NCBI GenBank assembly: GCA_900548905.1
Contig: URMK01000019.1
Span: 38,544-102,543 of the forward strand
Source: an uncultured Lachnospiraceae bacterium
GTDB taxonomy: Bacteria > Bacillota > Clostridia > Lachnospirales > Lachnospiraceae
Direction: 5' to 3'
Length of the DNA stretch: 64,000 bases
Shown here piece by piece: positions 17,146 through 26,279 of this stretch. Within the stretch, counting starts at the first letter, position 1. Every line of letters begins with the position of its first letter. The position numbers were made by a program, and so were the translations under genes. Below the pieces are notes generated by a model, which ran no database searches, was not told the DNA's origin, and worked only from the letters and a program-made list of their open reading frames with translations.

Positions 17146-18798
17146 ATGGCAAAAGGCTATAAAGCAACAGACTATCATCTACCCTCCGCCGGGGTGGAAT
17201 TCAGCAATGCTGACGACGGCGGTGCCTGGCTGAAGGAGCTGTTTGATCGCTGTGAAACGTACTGCCTGCGCAATCTGGCAGTATTCACCGATAAGCTCGT
17301 ACTCCGGGAAGGCTCCGACTATGACGGGGTCTGGCTGGAAACCCAGCCCATGGGCGGCGAAATGTATGCCAAGCGCAACATGGAGGCCGCGCTTAACAAT
17401 CAGCTGATTTTCATGGAAAATCAGAGAAAAAGCGGGCGTCTGCCCGGCATGATCAAATATCAGGAACCGTTTCTGCTCCAGGTTTCATACGACTGGCTGC
17501 AGGGTTTCTGTTTTCCTGTACCCGCTTTCAAAATGTATTATCTGATTGGAAAAGACCGGGATTATCTTTCGAAACTCTACGAAACTCTCAAAGCTTATGA
17601 CAATTATTTATGGACGTACCGCGACAGTGACGGGGACGGCTGCCTGGAAAGCTGGTGTACCTGGGATACCGGTGAGGACAATTCCCTGCGTTTTACCAAA
17701 TACGGCGTTAAGGACGGCGGCTTCGGCGGAGAAGACGCTCCGACGGCCTGCGGAAAGCTCCCTTACGAATCCATGGACATCTGCTCCTACTCCTGTCAGG
17801 CAAGATCGGTTCTTGCTTCTGTTTCCTGTATTCTTCAAAACGGCGAGGAGCATCTCTGGCGCAGGAAGGCACAGGAAGTCAGGGACAAAATACGCAGCTA
17901 TCTCTGGGTAGAGGAAAAAAATGCCTGCTATGACAGGGACTGTAAGAATGAATTCATGGATGTGCTGACCCATAACAATTTAAGGTGTATGTATTACGGA
18001 TCCTTCGATCAGGATATGGCCGACCGTTTTATCCGTTACCACCTCCTCAACCCGGAAGAGTTCTGGACCTTTCTTCCGCTCCCGTCCATTGCGGCCAATG
18101 ATCCCTGCTTTTCCAACATCAACTTTAATAACTGGGGCGGGCAGCCTCAGGGACTCACCTACCAGAGAGCCATCCAGGCTCTGGATCAATACGGGCATGC
18201 CGCCGAAATCCGCATGCTGGGCAAAAAATGGCTGTACCTGCTCCGGGATAAGAAAAAGCTGGTCCAGCAATATGATCCTTTCGACGGAACCCCCTGTGTG
18301 ACCCGCTCGGAGGGCCTTGCCCCGGACGGCGAAGAAACGCAACGGTATGAGGGAGTGACAACGCTAGGCCCGGAAGGCTATGGCCCCACCATTCTGGCGG
18401 CCCTGGAGTATATTTCCCTTCTTTGCGGCGTGAATATATCCTTTGATCAAATTACCTGGAGCGCGGTATGCGGCTGGCCTGCCGGCACTTATACGCAGTA
18501 TCTGTCCGGCCATGCCTATACCCTGACCCAGGACGGCCTGACCATGCATGCCCGGATTGACGGGCGGCCTGTTTTCACCTGTTCCTGCGGCGTCCAGGTG
18601 AGGACAGACCTGGACGGAAACATCCTTTCCCTCACAGGGATCGAAGAGAAGGAAATACCGGTTACCCTGCATACCCAAAGCAGCAGTCACGAAGGCTCTG
18701 TCCGCCCCAACCAACAGGTCATCCCCAAAAAGGACGGCTTTTTCCAAATAAAGCAAATCGCATTTGATTACCCTTACCAAGGAGGAAAACAAGAATGA
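17146..18798 (+). CDS. Glycoside hydrolase, clan GH-G-like (GH63/GH37-related)
   Basis: About 550 residues with the look of an (alpha/alpha)6-barrel glycosidase. The central motif DSDGDGCLESWCTWDTGEDNS-type region resembles the GH63/GH37 acid-containing segment, and later NNWGGQPQGLTYQRA and EGYGPT resemble their C-terminal half. This points to an enzyme of the trehalase/mannosylglycerate hydrolase/alpha-glucosidase clan; the substrate cannot be told. The second of two ATGs (17146) is chosen because AGGAAAGG abuts the first but lies 9 bases before the second. No signal peptide. First gene of a three-gene operon; its TGA overlaps the next ATG. Confidence 0.6.
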   Translation: MAKGYKATDYHLPSAGVEFSNADDGGAWLKELFDRCETYCLRNLAVFTDKLVLREGSDYDGVWLETQPMGGEMYAKRNMEAALNNQLIFMENQRKSGRLPGMIKYQEPFLLQVSYDWLQGFCFPVPAFKMYYLIGKDRDYLSKLYETLKAYDNYLWTYRDSDGDGCLESWCTWDTGEDNSLRFTKYGVKDGGFGGEDAPTACGKLPYESMDICSYSCQARSVLASVSCILQNGEEHLWRRKAQEVRDKIRSYLWVEEKNACYDRDCKNEFMDVLTHNNLRCMYYGSFDQDMADRFIRYHLLNPEEFWTFLPLPSIAANDPCFSNINFNNWGGQPQGLTYQRAIQALDQYGHAAEIRMLGKKWLYLLRDKKKLVQQYDPFDGTPCVTRSEGLAPDGEETQRYEGVTTLGPEGYGPTILAALEYISLLCGVNISFDQITWSAVCGWPAGTYTQYLSGHAYTLTQDGLTMHARIDGRPVFTCSCGVQVRTDLDGNILSLTGIEEKEIPVTLHTQSSSHEGSVRPNQQVIPKKDGFFQIKQIAFDYPYQGGKQE

Positions 18799-19829
18799 AA
18801 ATCTTACTTATCGGAGGAACCGGCATTATCAGCACCGCCGTTTCCAAGGCCCTTTTAAAGGAAGGCCATGAATTATGGCTCATAAACAGAGGATCCCGTA
18901 ACCAGGTACTCCCCGATGGCGCACACTATATTATCGGGGATATCAACGATACCACCGCTATGGAAAAGGCGCTGGAAGGGATGCACTTTGACTGCATGGC
19001 TGATTTTATTGTGCAGAAACCGGAACAGATCACACGGGACTATTCGCTTTTCTCAGGAAAAACCAGCCAGTACATCTTCATCAGCTCCGCCTCCGCTTAT
19101 CAGAAGCCCCTCAGCTGCTATGAAATCACGGAGAGCACACCCCTGTACAATCCGTATTGGGACTACGCGCAGAATAAAATAGCCTGCGAACAGGAACTGA
19201 CGGCCATATACCGCAAAACCGGCTTCCCCATCACAATTATCCGTCCCAGCCATACCTATGACGAATATAACGTCCCGCTCTGTATGACAGGCTGGAACGG
19301 CTGCTACAGTGTGATAAAAAGAATCCGGGAAGAACGGCCCGTCATTATCCCCGGAGACGGTACCTCCCTGTGGACACTCACCCATAATTCCGATTTTGCC
19401 CGGGCCTTTCTCGGAATTGCAGGAAATCCCCATGCCCTGGGGGAAGCCGTCAATATTACATCCGACGAGGTCATGACCTGGAACCAGATATATACCACAA
19501 TAGCGGATATCCTGCAGGTACCCCTGCATCCGTTTTATGTCTCCTCCCTGTTTCTGCATCAGGCAGGCCCCTATGATTTTAAGAGCTGCCTTCTCGGGGA
19601 ACGGGTACAGACCGCTGTTTTTAAAAATGATAAGCTCAAACGGCTGGTGCCCGGTTTCCAGGCTGCCGTGCCTTTCCGGGACGGCATACGCACAACGCTT
19701 CAGAACCTGCTTTCCGACAGGCAGCTGCAGGCGGAGGATCCCATTTTTGACAGCTGGTGTGACAGCGTAATCACCTCACTCAACCAGGCGGCCGCTGCGG
19801 TAAAATCCGCGTACCCCACATGTATCTGA
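18795..19829 (+). CDS. NAD-dependent epimerase/dehydratase (extended SDR)
   Basis: A 344-residue Rossmann-fold protein. The N-terminal dinucleotide-binding motif is MKILLIGGTGIIS; SSASAY supplies the catalytic Ser, and YAQNK gives the YxxxK catalytic pair. Members act on nucleotide sugars, sugars or sugar acids. Its ATG overlaps the stop of the upstream glycosidase gene and AAGGAGG lies 9 bases before it, so it is tightly linked to sugar breakdown rather than to polysaccharide synthesis. Its substrate is unknown; oxidation or epimerisation of the released sugar is an inference. Confidence 0.8.
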   Translation: MKILLIGGTGIISTAVSKALLKEGHELWLINRGSRNQVLPDGAHYIIGDINDTTAMEKALEGMHFDCMADFIVQKPEQITRDYSLFSGKTSQYIFISSASAYQKPLSCYEITESTPLYNPYWDYAQNKIACEQELTAIYRKTGFPITIIRPSHTYDEYNVPLCMTGWNGCYSVIKRIREERPVIIPGDGTSLWTLTHNSDFARAFLGIAGNPHALGEAVNITSDEVMTWNQIYTTIADILQVPLHPFYVSSLFLHQAGPYDFKSCLLGERVQTAVFKNDKLKRLVPGFQAAVPFRDGIRTTLQNLLSDRQLQAEDPIFDSWCDSVITSLNQAAAAVKSAYPTCI

Positions 19830-19865
19830 TAAAGCAGAGCCTGCTTAAAGGCAGAAAGGACAACT

Positions 19866-21596
19866 ATGAAAAGTTTTGATTTTACAGATGTCACCCTTAC
19901 AGATGGCATGATGAAAAGAATCCTGGATGAAACCCTTGCTTTTTATCTGCAAATCCCCAATGACAATATCCTGAAGTATATGCGCGAAAGCGCCGGAAAG
20001 CCGGCCCCCGGCATCGCATATACAGGCTGGTACCCCAATTCACGGGGCACCGCCCTCATCGGACAGTGGCTTTCCGCCTACAGCCGTATGTTTGCTGTTT
20101 CGGGGGATGAGGCGTTCCGGGAAAAGGCGGTCTACCTGGCTGATGAATTCTGGGACTGCTGCGAAGCCGCCCGGACAACCGCTCCCTTTTTGACAAACCG
20201 CTCCCATTATGACCTGGAAAAGCTGCTTCGTGCCCATTGTGATCTTTTCCTTTACTGCGGTTATACACGCGCAAAAGAACACGCCGAATATCTGGTTGCT
20301 TTCGCCGACAGGCATCTGACAAAAGATAACCTGTTCGGAGACAACTCCACGGAATGGTACACCCTGACGGAATCCTTTTGGGATGCCTGGGAAATCCTGG
20401 AATTACCTCAGGCACGGGAGCTGGCGGAACGCTTTGAATACCGGGAATTCTGGGATATCTTCTATCAGGACGCCGATCCCTTTTCCAAAAAACCCCTGGC
20501 AGGACTGTATTCCGAATTCTGCCACGCCTACAGCCATGTGAATTCTTTTAACGGCTGCGCAAAGGCATACGAAATGACAAACAACCCTTATTTCCTGAAA
20601 TCCCTGCGCTCCTTCTACCGCTTCATGCAGACGGAAGAGGTCATGGCGACAGGGGGATACGGCCCCAACTATGAACATCTGATGCCCAAAAACCGTATTA
20701 TCGACGCGCTGCGCACCGGTCATGACAGTTTTGAAACCCAGTGCGACACCTATGCCGCCTTCCGGCTGTGCAAATACCTCACCCGTTTTACCGGGGAACC
20801 GGAATACGGCAACTGGGTGGAGGCTCTCTTATTCAACGCCACCGCCGCCACCCTGCCCATGACGGAAGAAGGAAATATCATTTATTATTCCGATTACAAC
20901 ATGTACGGCGGCTATAAGAAAAACCGGCAGGACGGCTGGACCTGCTGCACCGGTACCCGTCCCCTCCTCGTAACCGAAATGCAGCGTCTCCTCTATTTTG
21001 AAGAGGACGGCGGACTTTACGTCAGCCAATATATCCCCTCCAAGCTGCATTGGAACCGGAACGGCAGCCCTGTCACCGTTTGCCAGGAAACCGGCTTCCC
21101 GGAAGAAAACACAACGTCCCTGACCCTGTCCCTGACCGCCCCCGCCGTATTCCCCATCCACCTGCGCATGCCCGGCTGGCTGGCAGGTACAATGACTGTT
21201 TCCTGCAATCATGTCCCTCTCTCAGCAACGGTGGATAAAAACGGCTGGCTGACCGTCTGCCGCGAATGGAAGGAAGGTGACTGCCTGACCGTTGCCCTTC
21301 CCGCCGCGGTATGGATGCATTCCCTGGATCCTGTTAAGAAAGGCCCCAATGCCTTTCTTTACGGGCCGGTAGTACTGGCCGCCGATTATACCGGTATCCA
21401 GACGCCCAACGACTGGATGGATGTACAGTCGCTTCCGGAAAAAATGCGCCCGCTTCCGGAGCAGCCGCTTCACTACCGCGTGGAGGGCATCGATACTATT
21501 ACCTTCCGCCCATTCTATGAATACAAAGAAAACGAGCGCTACTTCCTGTATCACGACACGACGGCCCACGCAACCAAATTCCACAAAAAACAATGA
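19866..21596 (+). CDS. GH127-type (DUF1680-like) glycosidase
   Basis: A 576-residue protein related to the GH127 beta-L-arabinofuranosidases but clearly different from the one at 204-2255. It keeps a TGGYGPNYE segment (candidate acid/base), FETQCD (Glu and Cys of the zinc site) and WTCCTGT (the Cys-Cys pair holding nucleophile and zinc ligand). It is about 100 residues shorter than the first copy and lacks its C-terminal tail. AAAGGA precedes the ATG. Third gene of the operon, after the clan GH-G-like enzyme and the epimerase. The sugar is not predictable with confidence, since GH127 relatives vary in specificity. Confidence 0.72.
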   Translation: MKSFDFTDVTLTDGMMKRILDETLAFYLQIPNDNILKYMRESAGKPAPGIAYTGWYPNSRGTALIGQWLSAYSRMFAVSGDEAFREKAVYLADEFWDCCEAARTTAPFLTNRSHYDLEKLLRAHCDLFLYCGYTRAKEHAEYLVAFADRHLTKDNLFGDNSTEWYTLTESFWDAWEILELPQARELAERFEYREFWDIFYQDADPFSKKPLAGLYSEFCHAYSHVNSFNGCAKAYEMTNNPYFLKSLRSFYRFMQTEEVMATGGYGPNYEHLMPKNRIIDALRTGHDSFETQCDTYAAFRLCKYLTRFTGEPEYGNWVEALLFNATAATLPMTEEGNIIYYSDYNMYGGYKKNRQDGWTCCTGTRPLLVTEMQRLLYFEEDGGLYVSQYIPSKLHWNRNGSPVTVCQETGFPEENTTSLTLSLTAPAVFPIHLRMPGWLAGTMTVSCNHVPLSATVDKNGWLTVCREWKEGDCLTVALPAAVWMHSLDPVKKGPNAFLYGPVVLAADYTGIQTPNDWMDVQSLPEKMRPLPEQPLHYRVEGIDTITFRPFYEYKENERYFLYHDTTAHATKFHKKQ

Positions 21597-21664
21597 GCGG
21601 GTTTGTACGGTTTCCGGAAGCAGGAGCCAGGCCTGCGCGGAGTCATTAATTTTCCCCTATTCTT

Positions 21665-21694
21665 TTGATTCGGCGGCGATTCGTGTGTTATAAT
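21665..21694 (+). promoter_or_regulatory. Promoter of the esterase gene
   Basis: TTGATT (21665-21670), 18-base spacer, TATAAT (21689-21694), about 50 bases before the esterase ATG. It indicates the esterase has its own promoter, separate from the upstream GH operon. Confidence 0.65.
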
Positions 21695-21742
21695 AGCTTC
21701 ATCATACTTATATTTTTAATTTAGAAAAGGAGGACACATAAC

Positions 21743-22600
21743 ATGCTGCGAATCGCCTGCAATCCCACTCTTAAAGGCCTGTCTGTTTTCTGCCCCAAAA
21801 TCGTCTATTCCACACAGACGGGAACAGATATTACCCTGGATTTGCTTATGCCGCAAACCCCTGAGGAAGGTCAGGAACGTACCTTCCCCCTCATCGTTTT
21901 CATACAGGGAAGCGCCTGGCATTTTCCCGATACGAATTATGAAATTCCGCAGCTGGCCGCGTTTGCAGGAGCCGGTTATGTGGTGGCAAGCGTTACCCAC
22001 CGCAACATTGAAGAAGGCTGTCCCGCACCCGCATTCCTGCAGGATGTGAAAACAGCCATCCGTTTCCTGCGCACCCATGCCGCGCAGTACCATATTGATC
22101 CGGAAAGAGTATATGCCTTCGGCACTTCCTCCGGCGGCAACACCGCCCTTCTCCTGGGACTTACCGGGGACATGCCTGAATTTAGGACCGCTGAATACCC
22201 CGGAGCCTCCGACAGCGTAAACGCCGTCATCGACTGCTTCGGCCCTGCGGATTTATGCGCTGTCCTGGAGCTTCCCGAATCGGAAAGACGGGCGGAAACA
22301 GAAAGCCTGTTCACCCTTTTCTGCGGCGGTACCCTCGATCAGGATCTTTTGAAAAAAATGAGCCCTATCCGTTATGTAACGGAAGGCAGATCCTATGTCC
22401 CCTTCCTGATCGCCCACGGTGATGCCGACCCTGCCGTGGATTTTTCCCAGAGCGCCCGTATGGTAAAGCGTTTGGAAGAATGCGGCGCTGATGTAAGCTT
22501 TATCTGTGTGGAAGGCGCCGTACACGAAGGCAACTTCTGGAGTCAGGAGCTTCTCGCTATTTTTAAAGGCTTTCTGGACAAACAGGCGGGTCTGAAGTGA
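21743..22600 (+). CDS. Alpha/beta-hydrolase, BD-FAE-type carboxylesterase
   Basis: A 285-residue alpha/beta-hydrolase. The oxyanion-hole region is FIQGSAW, the nucleophile elbow is GTSSGG, and a late AHGDAD supplies a candidate Asp, with VHEG a candidate His. The fold resembles bacterial feruloyl/acetyl-xylan esterases and kynurenine-formamidase-like enzymes, which remove acyl groups from plant glycans. No signal peptide. A strong AGGAGG lies before the ATG. It follows the GH operon and may deacylate the imported oligosaccharide; this is inferred. Its 3' end overlaps the convergent kinase gene by 38 bases. Confidence 0.8.
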   Translation: MLRIACNPTLKGLSVFCPKIVYSTQTGTDITLDLLMPQTPEEGQERTFPLIVFIQGSAWHFPDTNYEIPQLAAFAGAGYVVASVTHRNIEEGCPAPAFLQDVKTAIRFLRTHAAQYHIDPERVYAFGTSSGGNTALLLGLTGDMPEFRTAEYPGASDSVNAVIDCFGPADLCAVLELPESERRAETESLFTLFCGGTLDQDLLKKMSPIRYVTEGRSYVPFLIAHGDADPAVDFSQSARMVKRLEECGADVSFICVEGAVHEGNFWSQELLAIFKGFLDKQAGLK

Positions 22601-23114
22601 GACAGCCTGTGATCCACGCCTCTGCCTTTTCGGCTGTTTCCTCCGGCGTCAGATCTGTGGTATTTATCAGGGTTATAGAGGGATTGGTATTTTGCGCATT
22701 ATTCCGAAGCCAGTCATTAAAGCTTACCGAGCTTTGGATCCAGCCCTCATCCCTGATATGCCTTCCTTCCCGCATACGGGCTTCCAGGGCCTGGGAATCA
22801 CAGACAAGAGCCAGATAGTGAAGTTCAGTAAAATAGTTCCTGGCCTCACATATTTCAAACTGCTCCGGTATCCCGCAGCCGCACAACACCACCGGGAGGC
22901 CCGACTGGGATATGTTGGCGCACATAGTAAGCCATACTTCCCGGAACCTGCGGTAGTTATCCTCCGGCGTATCGAACTCCTTCTGCCAGAGGATATCGCT
23001 TTCCATTACAATATATTTTGTTTCCCTGCGGAAAAGGATTTCACACATGGTGGTCTTACCCACCCCGCTTGCCCCGGAAACAAGAAAAAGAGGCAGTTTT
23101 TTAGTTGGTTCCAT
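22563..23114 (-). CDS. Small P-loop kinase-like protein
   Basis: A 183-residue AAA/P-loop protein with Walker A VSGASGVGKTT at residues 13-23 and a compact kinase-like layout (a DILWQKEFDTP region and an LVCDSQALEARMREGRHI lid-like stretch). It resembles nucleotide- or small-molecule kinases of the AAA_33/adenylylsulfate-kinase-like group; the substrate is unknown. Convergent with the esterase and overlapping its end by 38 bases. Only 46 bases separate it from the divergent AraC gene at 23161, which is tight for two promoters. Confidence 0.7.
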   Translation of the reverse strand: MEPTKKLPLFLVSGASGVGKTTMCEILFRRETKYIVMESDILWQKEFDTPEDNYRRFREVWLTMCANISQSGLPVVLCGCGIPEQFEICEARNYFTELHYLALVCDSQALEARMREGRHIRDEGWIQSSVSFNDWLRNNAQNTNPSITLINTTDLTPEETAEKAEAWITGCLTSDPPVCPESL

Positions 23115-23160
23115 AATTCCCCTACCTTTCCAACAATACTATTGATTACCGGAGGCTCCC

Positions 23161-23955
23161 ATGAATCACATTCGTTATGTAGAATATGATGCCCGGCACG
23201 ACGCCGGCTTTGTATTCGACGTTCCGCAGGGACATGACTGCTGGCTTCTGCTCCTTACCCATACCCCCGCATTTTTCCGCGTGGACGGAATTCTTACGGA
23301 ATATCCGGCCAAATCCGCCGTACTGTTTGCCCCGCATACGCCTATCCATTATCGTGCCAGCGGGGAACTTTACAAAAATGACTGGATCCGTTTTGATTCG
23401 GATGAAAATTATGTATCCTCCCTGCCCATACGCAATACGCCTTTCCCCCTGCCGGATGCGGACTACTGCCACAATCTCTTCCAATTGATTACCTGGAAAA
23501 ACTCCTTTCCCGGACAAAACAATGAACGGATAGTGGATCAGCTTCTCCAGCTTCTTTTTTCCGAGCTGCAGGAGGCTTCCCGCATGGGCACCGGTTCCTT
23601 CCGCCTCTCCCCTAATTACCATGAACTGATGAACCTGCGCAAGGCTATTTATAACAGCCCCCAGCTTTCCTGGAATGTTTCGGGCATGGCGCAGCAGCTT
23701 CATCTGAGCGAAGGCTATCTGCAGCTCCTCTATAAAAATGCCTTCGGCACCTCCTGTATGGACGACTGCATAAAAGCCCGCATCCGGCTGGCAAAAGATC
23801 AGCTGTTGTATACGGATAAAACCATTACTTCCATATCGGAGTTCTGCGGCTACCGCAATGTGGAGCATTTCTGCCGGCAGTTCAAGCGGCTGACCGGGAA
23901 AAGTCCGAAGGAATTCCGGAAATCAGGGAAGGACAGCGCTGCCTTTCAAATATAA
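23161..23955 (+). CDS. AraC-family transcriptional regulator
   Basis: A 264-residue regulator with an N-terminal cupin-like sensing domain and a C-terminal AraC pair of helix-turn-helix units (MAQQLHLSEGYLQLLYKNAFG and ITSISEFCGYRNVEHFCRQFKRLTGKSPKEF). GGAGG precedes the ATG. It stands alone between a P-loop kinase gene and a coiled-coil gene with no transporter next to it. Its targets are not obvious; the upstream esterase/GH operon is one possibility. Confidence 0.87.
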   Translation: MNHIRYVEYDARHDAGFVFDVPQGHDCWLLLLTHTPAFFRVDGILTEYPAKSAVLFAPHTPIHYRASGELYKNDWIRFDSDENYVSSLPIRNTPFPLPDADYCHNLFQLITWKNSFPGQNNERIVDQLLQLLFSELQEASRMGTGSFRLSPNYHELMNLRKAIYNSPQLSWNVSGMAQQLHLSEGYLQLLYKNAFGTSCMDDCIKARIRLAKDQLLYTDKTITSISEFCGYRNVEHFCRQFKRLTGKSPKEFRKSGKDSAAFQI

Positions 23956-24015
23956 TGTCCATTTCCGGGTTTGGATGCGGCACCGTATGTCACGCCAAAC
24001 CCGGATAAACAAAAA

Positions 24016-24062
24016 GAAGTATCAAAAGGCTTTTTCTTGATTTATTTTCCTTTTGATACTTC
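24016..24062. terminator. Bidirectional terminator
   Basis: Perfect 14-bp inverted repeat GAAGTATCAAAAGG / CCTTTTGATACTTC, A-rich on the left and T-containing on the right, between the convergent ends of the AraC gene (23955) and the coiled-coil gene (24084). It can end both transcripts. Confidence 0.85.
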
Positions 24063-24083
24063 CCTTTCTATTTTAATGCACGG

Positions 24084-24491
24084 CTATATTTTCTCTAACC
24101 ATTTCCGGTTTTCAGAACTCTGCCCCCATGAATCAAGAGCCAGAGCGTAAGTCTCCGAAACCTTTATTGACACTTCCTTAATCTCCTTGCGCGTTTCGAT
24201 CTGTCCGCTGCGTAAGGCTGATACCTGAGATTCCACTTTTTCCAAACGCTGATCCATTTTTTCAAAGCGTTGATCCATTTTTTCAAAGCGCTGATCCATT
24301 TTTTCAAAGCGCTGATCCATTTTTTCAAAGCGCTGGTCCACTTTTTCAAAACGCTGATCCATTTTTTCAAAACGCTGGTCCACTTTTTCAAAACGTTCGT
24401 CAACATCTTGAAAACCTTTATGCATATCGTTTTTAATGTTGTGAATCTCGTTGACAATAGTCGTCAACATTGATTTTAATTCTTCATCCAT
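24084..24491 (-). CDS. Heptad-repeat coiled-coil protein
   Basis: A 135-residue, highly charged protein. Residues 29-84 are eight near-identical heptads of the form K(V/M)DQRFE, flanked by other helical sequence (LTTIVNEIHNIKNDM, LRSGQIETRKEIKE). It has no membrane segment or catalytic motif and is expected to form a long oligomeric coiled coil. GGAGGG precedes the ATG. It lies next to, and divergent from, minCDE. Function unknown; a structural or scaffolding role is only a guess. The 21-bp DNA repeats inside it could change in number by slippage. Confidence 0.8.
   Translation of the reverse strand: MDEELKSMLTTIVNEIHNIKNDMHKGFQDVDERFEKVDQRFEKMDQRFEKVDQRFEKMDQRFEKMDQRFEKMDQRFEKMDQRLEKVESQVSALRSGQIETRKEIKEVSIKVSETYALALDSWGQSSENRKWLEKI
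24240..24407 (-). repeat. Intragenic 21-bp tandem repeat (about eight units)
   Basis: DNA encoding residues 29-84 of the coiled-coil protein. Most units are identical or differ at one or two bases (the V/M codon and the Phe/Leu codon). The unit length keeps the frame, so gain or loss of units would lengthen or shorten the coil by one heptad. Confidence 0.85.
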
Positions 24492-24648
24492 GGTAATCCC
24501 TCCTGTACATACATAAATAATATCATAATTAAAATATAAAGTCTACGTTTCGCGTGCTATGTAAGAAAATTATAAAGACTTCAAGGGCGGCCCTCCCTGC
24601 AAAGTTTGAGTTTTTTAGACATTTTACAAGAAAAATCGTGAAAACAGT

Positions 24649-24676
24649 TTGCATATTCGACAAGAACCGGTATAAT
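24649..24676 (+). promoter_or_regulatory. Promoter of the minCDE operon
   Basis: TTGCAT (24649-24654), 16-base spacer, TATAAT (24671-24676), about 40 bases before the minC start. The rest of the 224-base gap from the coiled-coil gene shows nothing else clear. Confidence 0.65.
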
Positions 24677-24715
24677 TGCAAGAGAAAGAGTCCTTTAGAA
24701 TAAGCTGGAGGGGAC

Positions 24716-25438
24716 ATGACAAAAGAATTAGTACTGAAACGCAACAAATATGGAATAAACCTTATCCTGGATAAGGAAACTCCTTTCCCAAAACTGCTTG
24801 AGGCTATTGCGGAAAAGTTCAGAGAGACCGGCACTTTTTTTAAGGATGCGAAAATGGCTGTATCTTTCGAAGGAAGGGAACTGACCCCGGAGGAAGAACA
24901 ACGCATTGTAGATGTCATTACAGAAAATACTTCCATTCAGATTGTCTGTATCATGGATAACGGTACGGCACTGGAAGACAGGATGAAAACGCGTATCGAG
25001 GCCCGGGAGTACGAAGCTGCCAACAGCTATCCGGATGCGGAGGCAGCGGGTGCAGGGGCGGATTTTTATAAAGGGAATCTCCGTTCCGGACAGGTTCTGG
25101 AAAGCTATTCCAGCATTACTCTGATTGGAGACGTCAATCCGGGAGCCAAAATTATATCTCAGGGGAATATCGTTATCCTGGGTTCCCTGAAGGGCAACGC
25201 ACATGCAGGCGCCACAGGAGACAGCGGCTGTTTTATTTTTGCGTTGGAAATGAAGCCCATACAGCTGCAGATAGGGGAATATATTGCCAAAAGCCCGGAT
25301 AAGGAAAAAGGGGGGAAAGGTATCAGGAAGCGGGGCAATACCGCCGCCAATTCCTATGCCCCGCAAATTGCAACCGCAAAAGAAGAAACGATTTGTATTG
25401 AGCCCGTTACCAAGGGGCGTTTAAGCAATCTGTTTTAG
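24716..25438 (+). CDS. minC: Septum site-determining protein MinC
   Basis: A 240-residue inhibitor of FtsZ ring assembly. The N-terminal FtsZ-interacting domain (about residues 1-100) is diverged. The C-terminal right-handed beta-helix (about 118-200) is clear, with YKGNLRSGQVLESYSSI, GDVNPGAKIISQGNIVI and LGSLKGNAHAG, the region that dimerises and binds MinD. GGAGGGG lies 2 bases before ATG. First of three genes in the order C-D-E, 38 bases before minD. Confidence 0.93.
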   Translation: MTKELVLKRNKYGINLILDKETPFPKLLEAIAEKFRETGTFFKDAKMAVSFEGRELTPEEEQRIVDVITENTSIQIVCIMDNGTALEDRMKTRIEAREYEAANSYPDAEAAGAGADFYKGNLRSGQVLESYSSITLIGDVNPGAKIISQGNIVILGSLKGNAHAGATGDSGCFIFALEMKPIQLQIGEYIAKSPDKEKGGKGIRKRGNTAANSYAPQIATAKEETICIEPVTKGRLSNLF

Positions 25439-25476
25439 AATGACAGGATTAATTTATATTTAGGAGGAATCAGCAA

Positions 25477-26265
25477 ATGAGCGAAGTTATTGTTATCACA
25501 TCCGGGAAGGGCGGTGTAGGCAAAACCACCACAACGGCAAACGTAGGAACCGGCCTTGCCATGCTGGATAAAAAAGTAATCATGATTGACACCGATATCG
25601 GCCTTAGAAACCTGGATGTGGTTATGGGTTTGGAAAACCGTATTGTATACAATCTGGTAGATGTGGTGGAAGGTAACTGCCGCTTGAATCAGGCTCTGAT
25701 CAAACATAAAAAATATTCCAACCTCTGCCTTCTTCCTTCCGCCCAGACAAGGGATAAGGATTCCGTTTCCCCGGAACAGATGAAGGAATTGATCGCACAG
25801 ATGAGGGAACAGTTTGATTACATCCTGCTTGACTGTCCTGCCGGAATCGAGCAGGGCTTCAAAAATGCCATTGCAGGCGCGGACAGAGCATTTGTGGTAA
25901 CCACCCCCGAAGTCTCCGCCATCCGTGATGCGGACAGGATCGTCGGCCTTCTGGAAGCTAATGAAATGGGACGTATCGATCTCATCATCAACCGTATCCG
26001 CATGGACATGGTAAAGCGCGGGGATATGCTGAAGGTGGAGGATGTAAACGATATCCTTTCCCTCCCTCTCATCGGCGTGGTTCCTGATGACGAGCAGATC
26101 GTGGTTTCCACGAACCAGGGCGAGCCGCTGGTAGGCGGTGCGAGTCCCGCAGGACAGGCTTACCTCAATATCTGCAAACGCATCATGGGCGAAGAGGTCC
26201 CGTTCCTCGATTTGGATAAAAAGGGTATGTTTTCCAAGTTCAAGAGTATGTTTAAGAAAAATTAG
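25477..26265 (+). CDS. minD: Septum site-determining ATPase MinD
   Basis: A 262-residue membrane-associated ATPase that carries MinC to the membrane and prevents division at the poles. It shows the deviant Walker A SGKGGVGKTTT with the signature Lys near residue 11, IDTDIGLRNLD, and the switch region LLDCPAGIEQG. The C-terminal amphipathic membrane-targeting helix ends FSKFKSMFKKN. A strong GGAGG precedes the ATG. MinE follows by 14 bases, consistent with an oscillating Min system. Confidence 0.97.
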   Translation: MSEVIVITSGKGGVGKTTTTANVGTGLAMLDKKVIMIDTDIGLRNLDVVMGLENRIVYNLVDVVEGNCRLNQALIKHKKYSNLCLLPSAQTRDKDSVSPEQMKELIAQMREQFDYILLDCPAGIEQGFKNAIAGADRAFVVTTPEVSAIRDADRIVGLLEANEMGRIDLIINRIRMDMVKRGDMLKVEDVNDILSLPLIGVVPDDEQIVVSTNQGEPLVGGASPAGQAYLNICKRIMGEEVPFLDLDKKGMFSKFKSMFKKN

Positions 26266-26279
26266 GGGGGATTGTAACT

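Noticed and set aside
24240..24407. Possible CRISPR array
   Set aside because: The 21-bp units are contiguous, with no spacers between them, and they encode in-frame heptads of a protein. No cas genes are present.
24270..24473. Plus-strand open frame rich in HFFKAL repeats
   Set aside because: It is the mirror image of the 21-bp repeats in the coiled-coil gene on the minus strand; no ribosome binding site, and the opposite frame has normal start signals.
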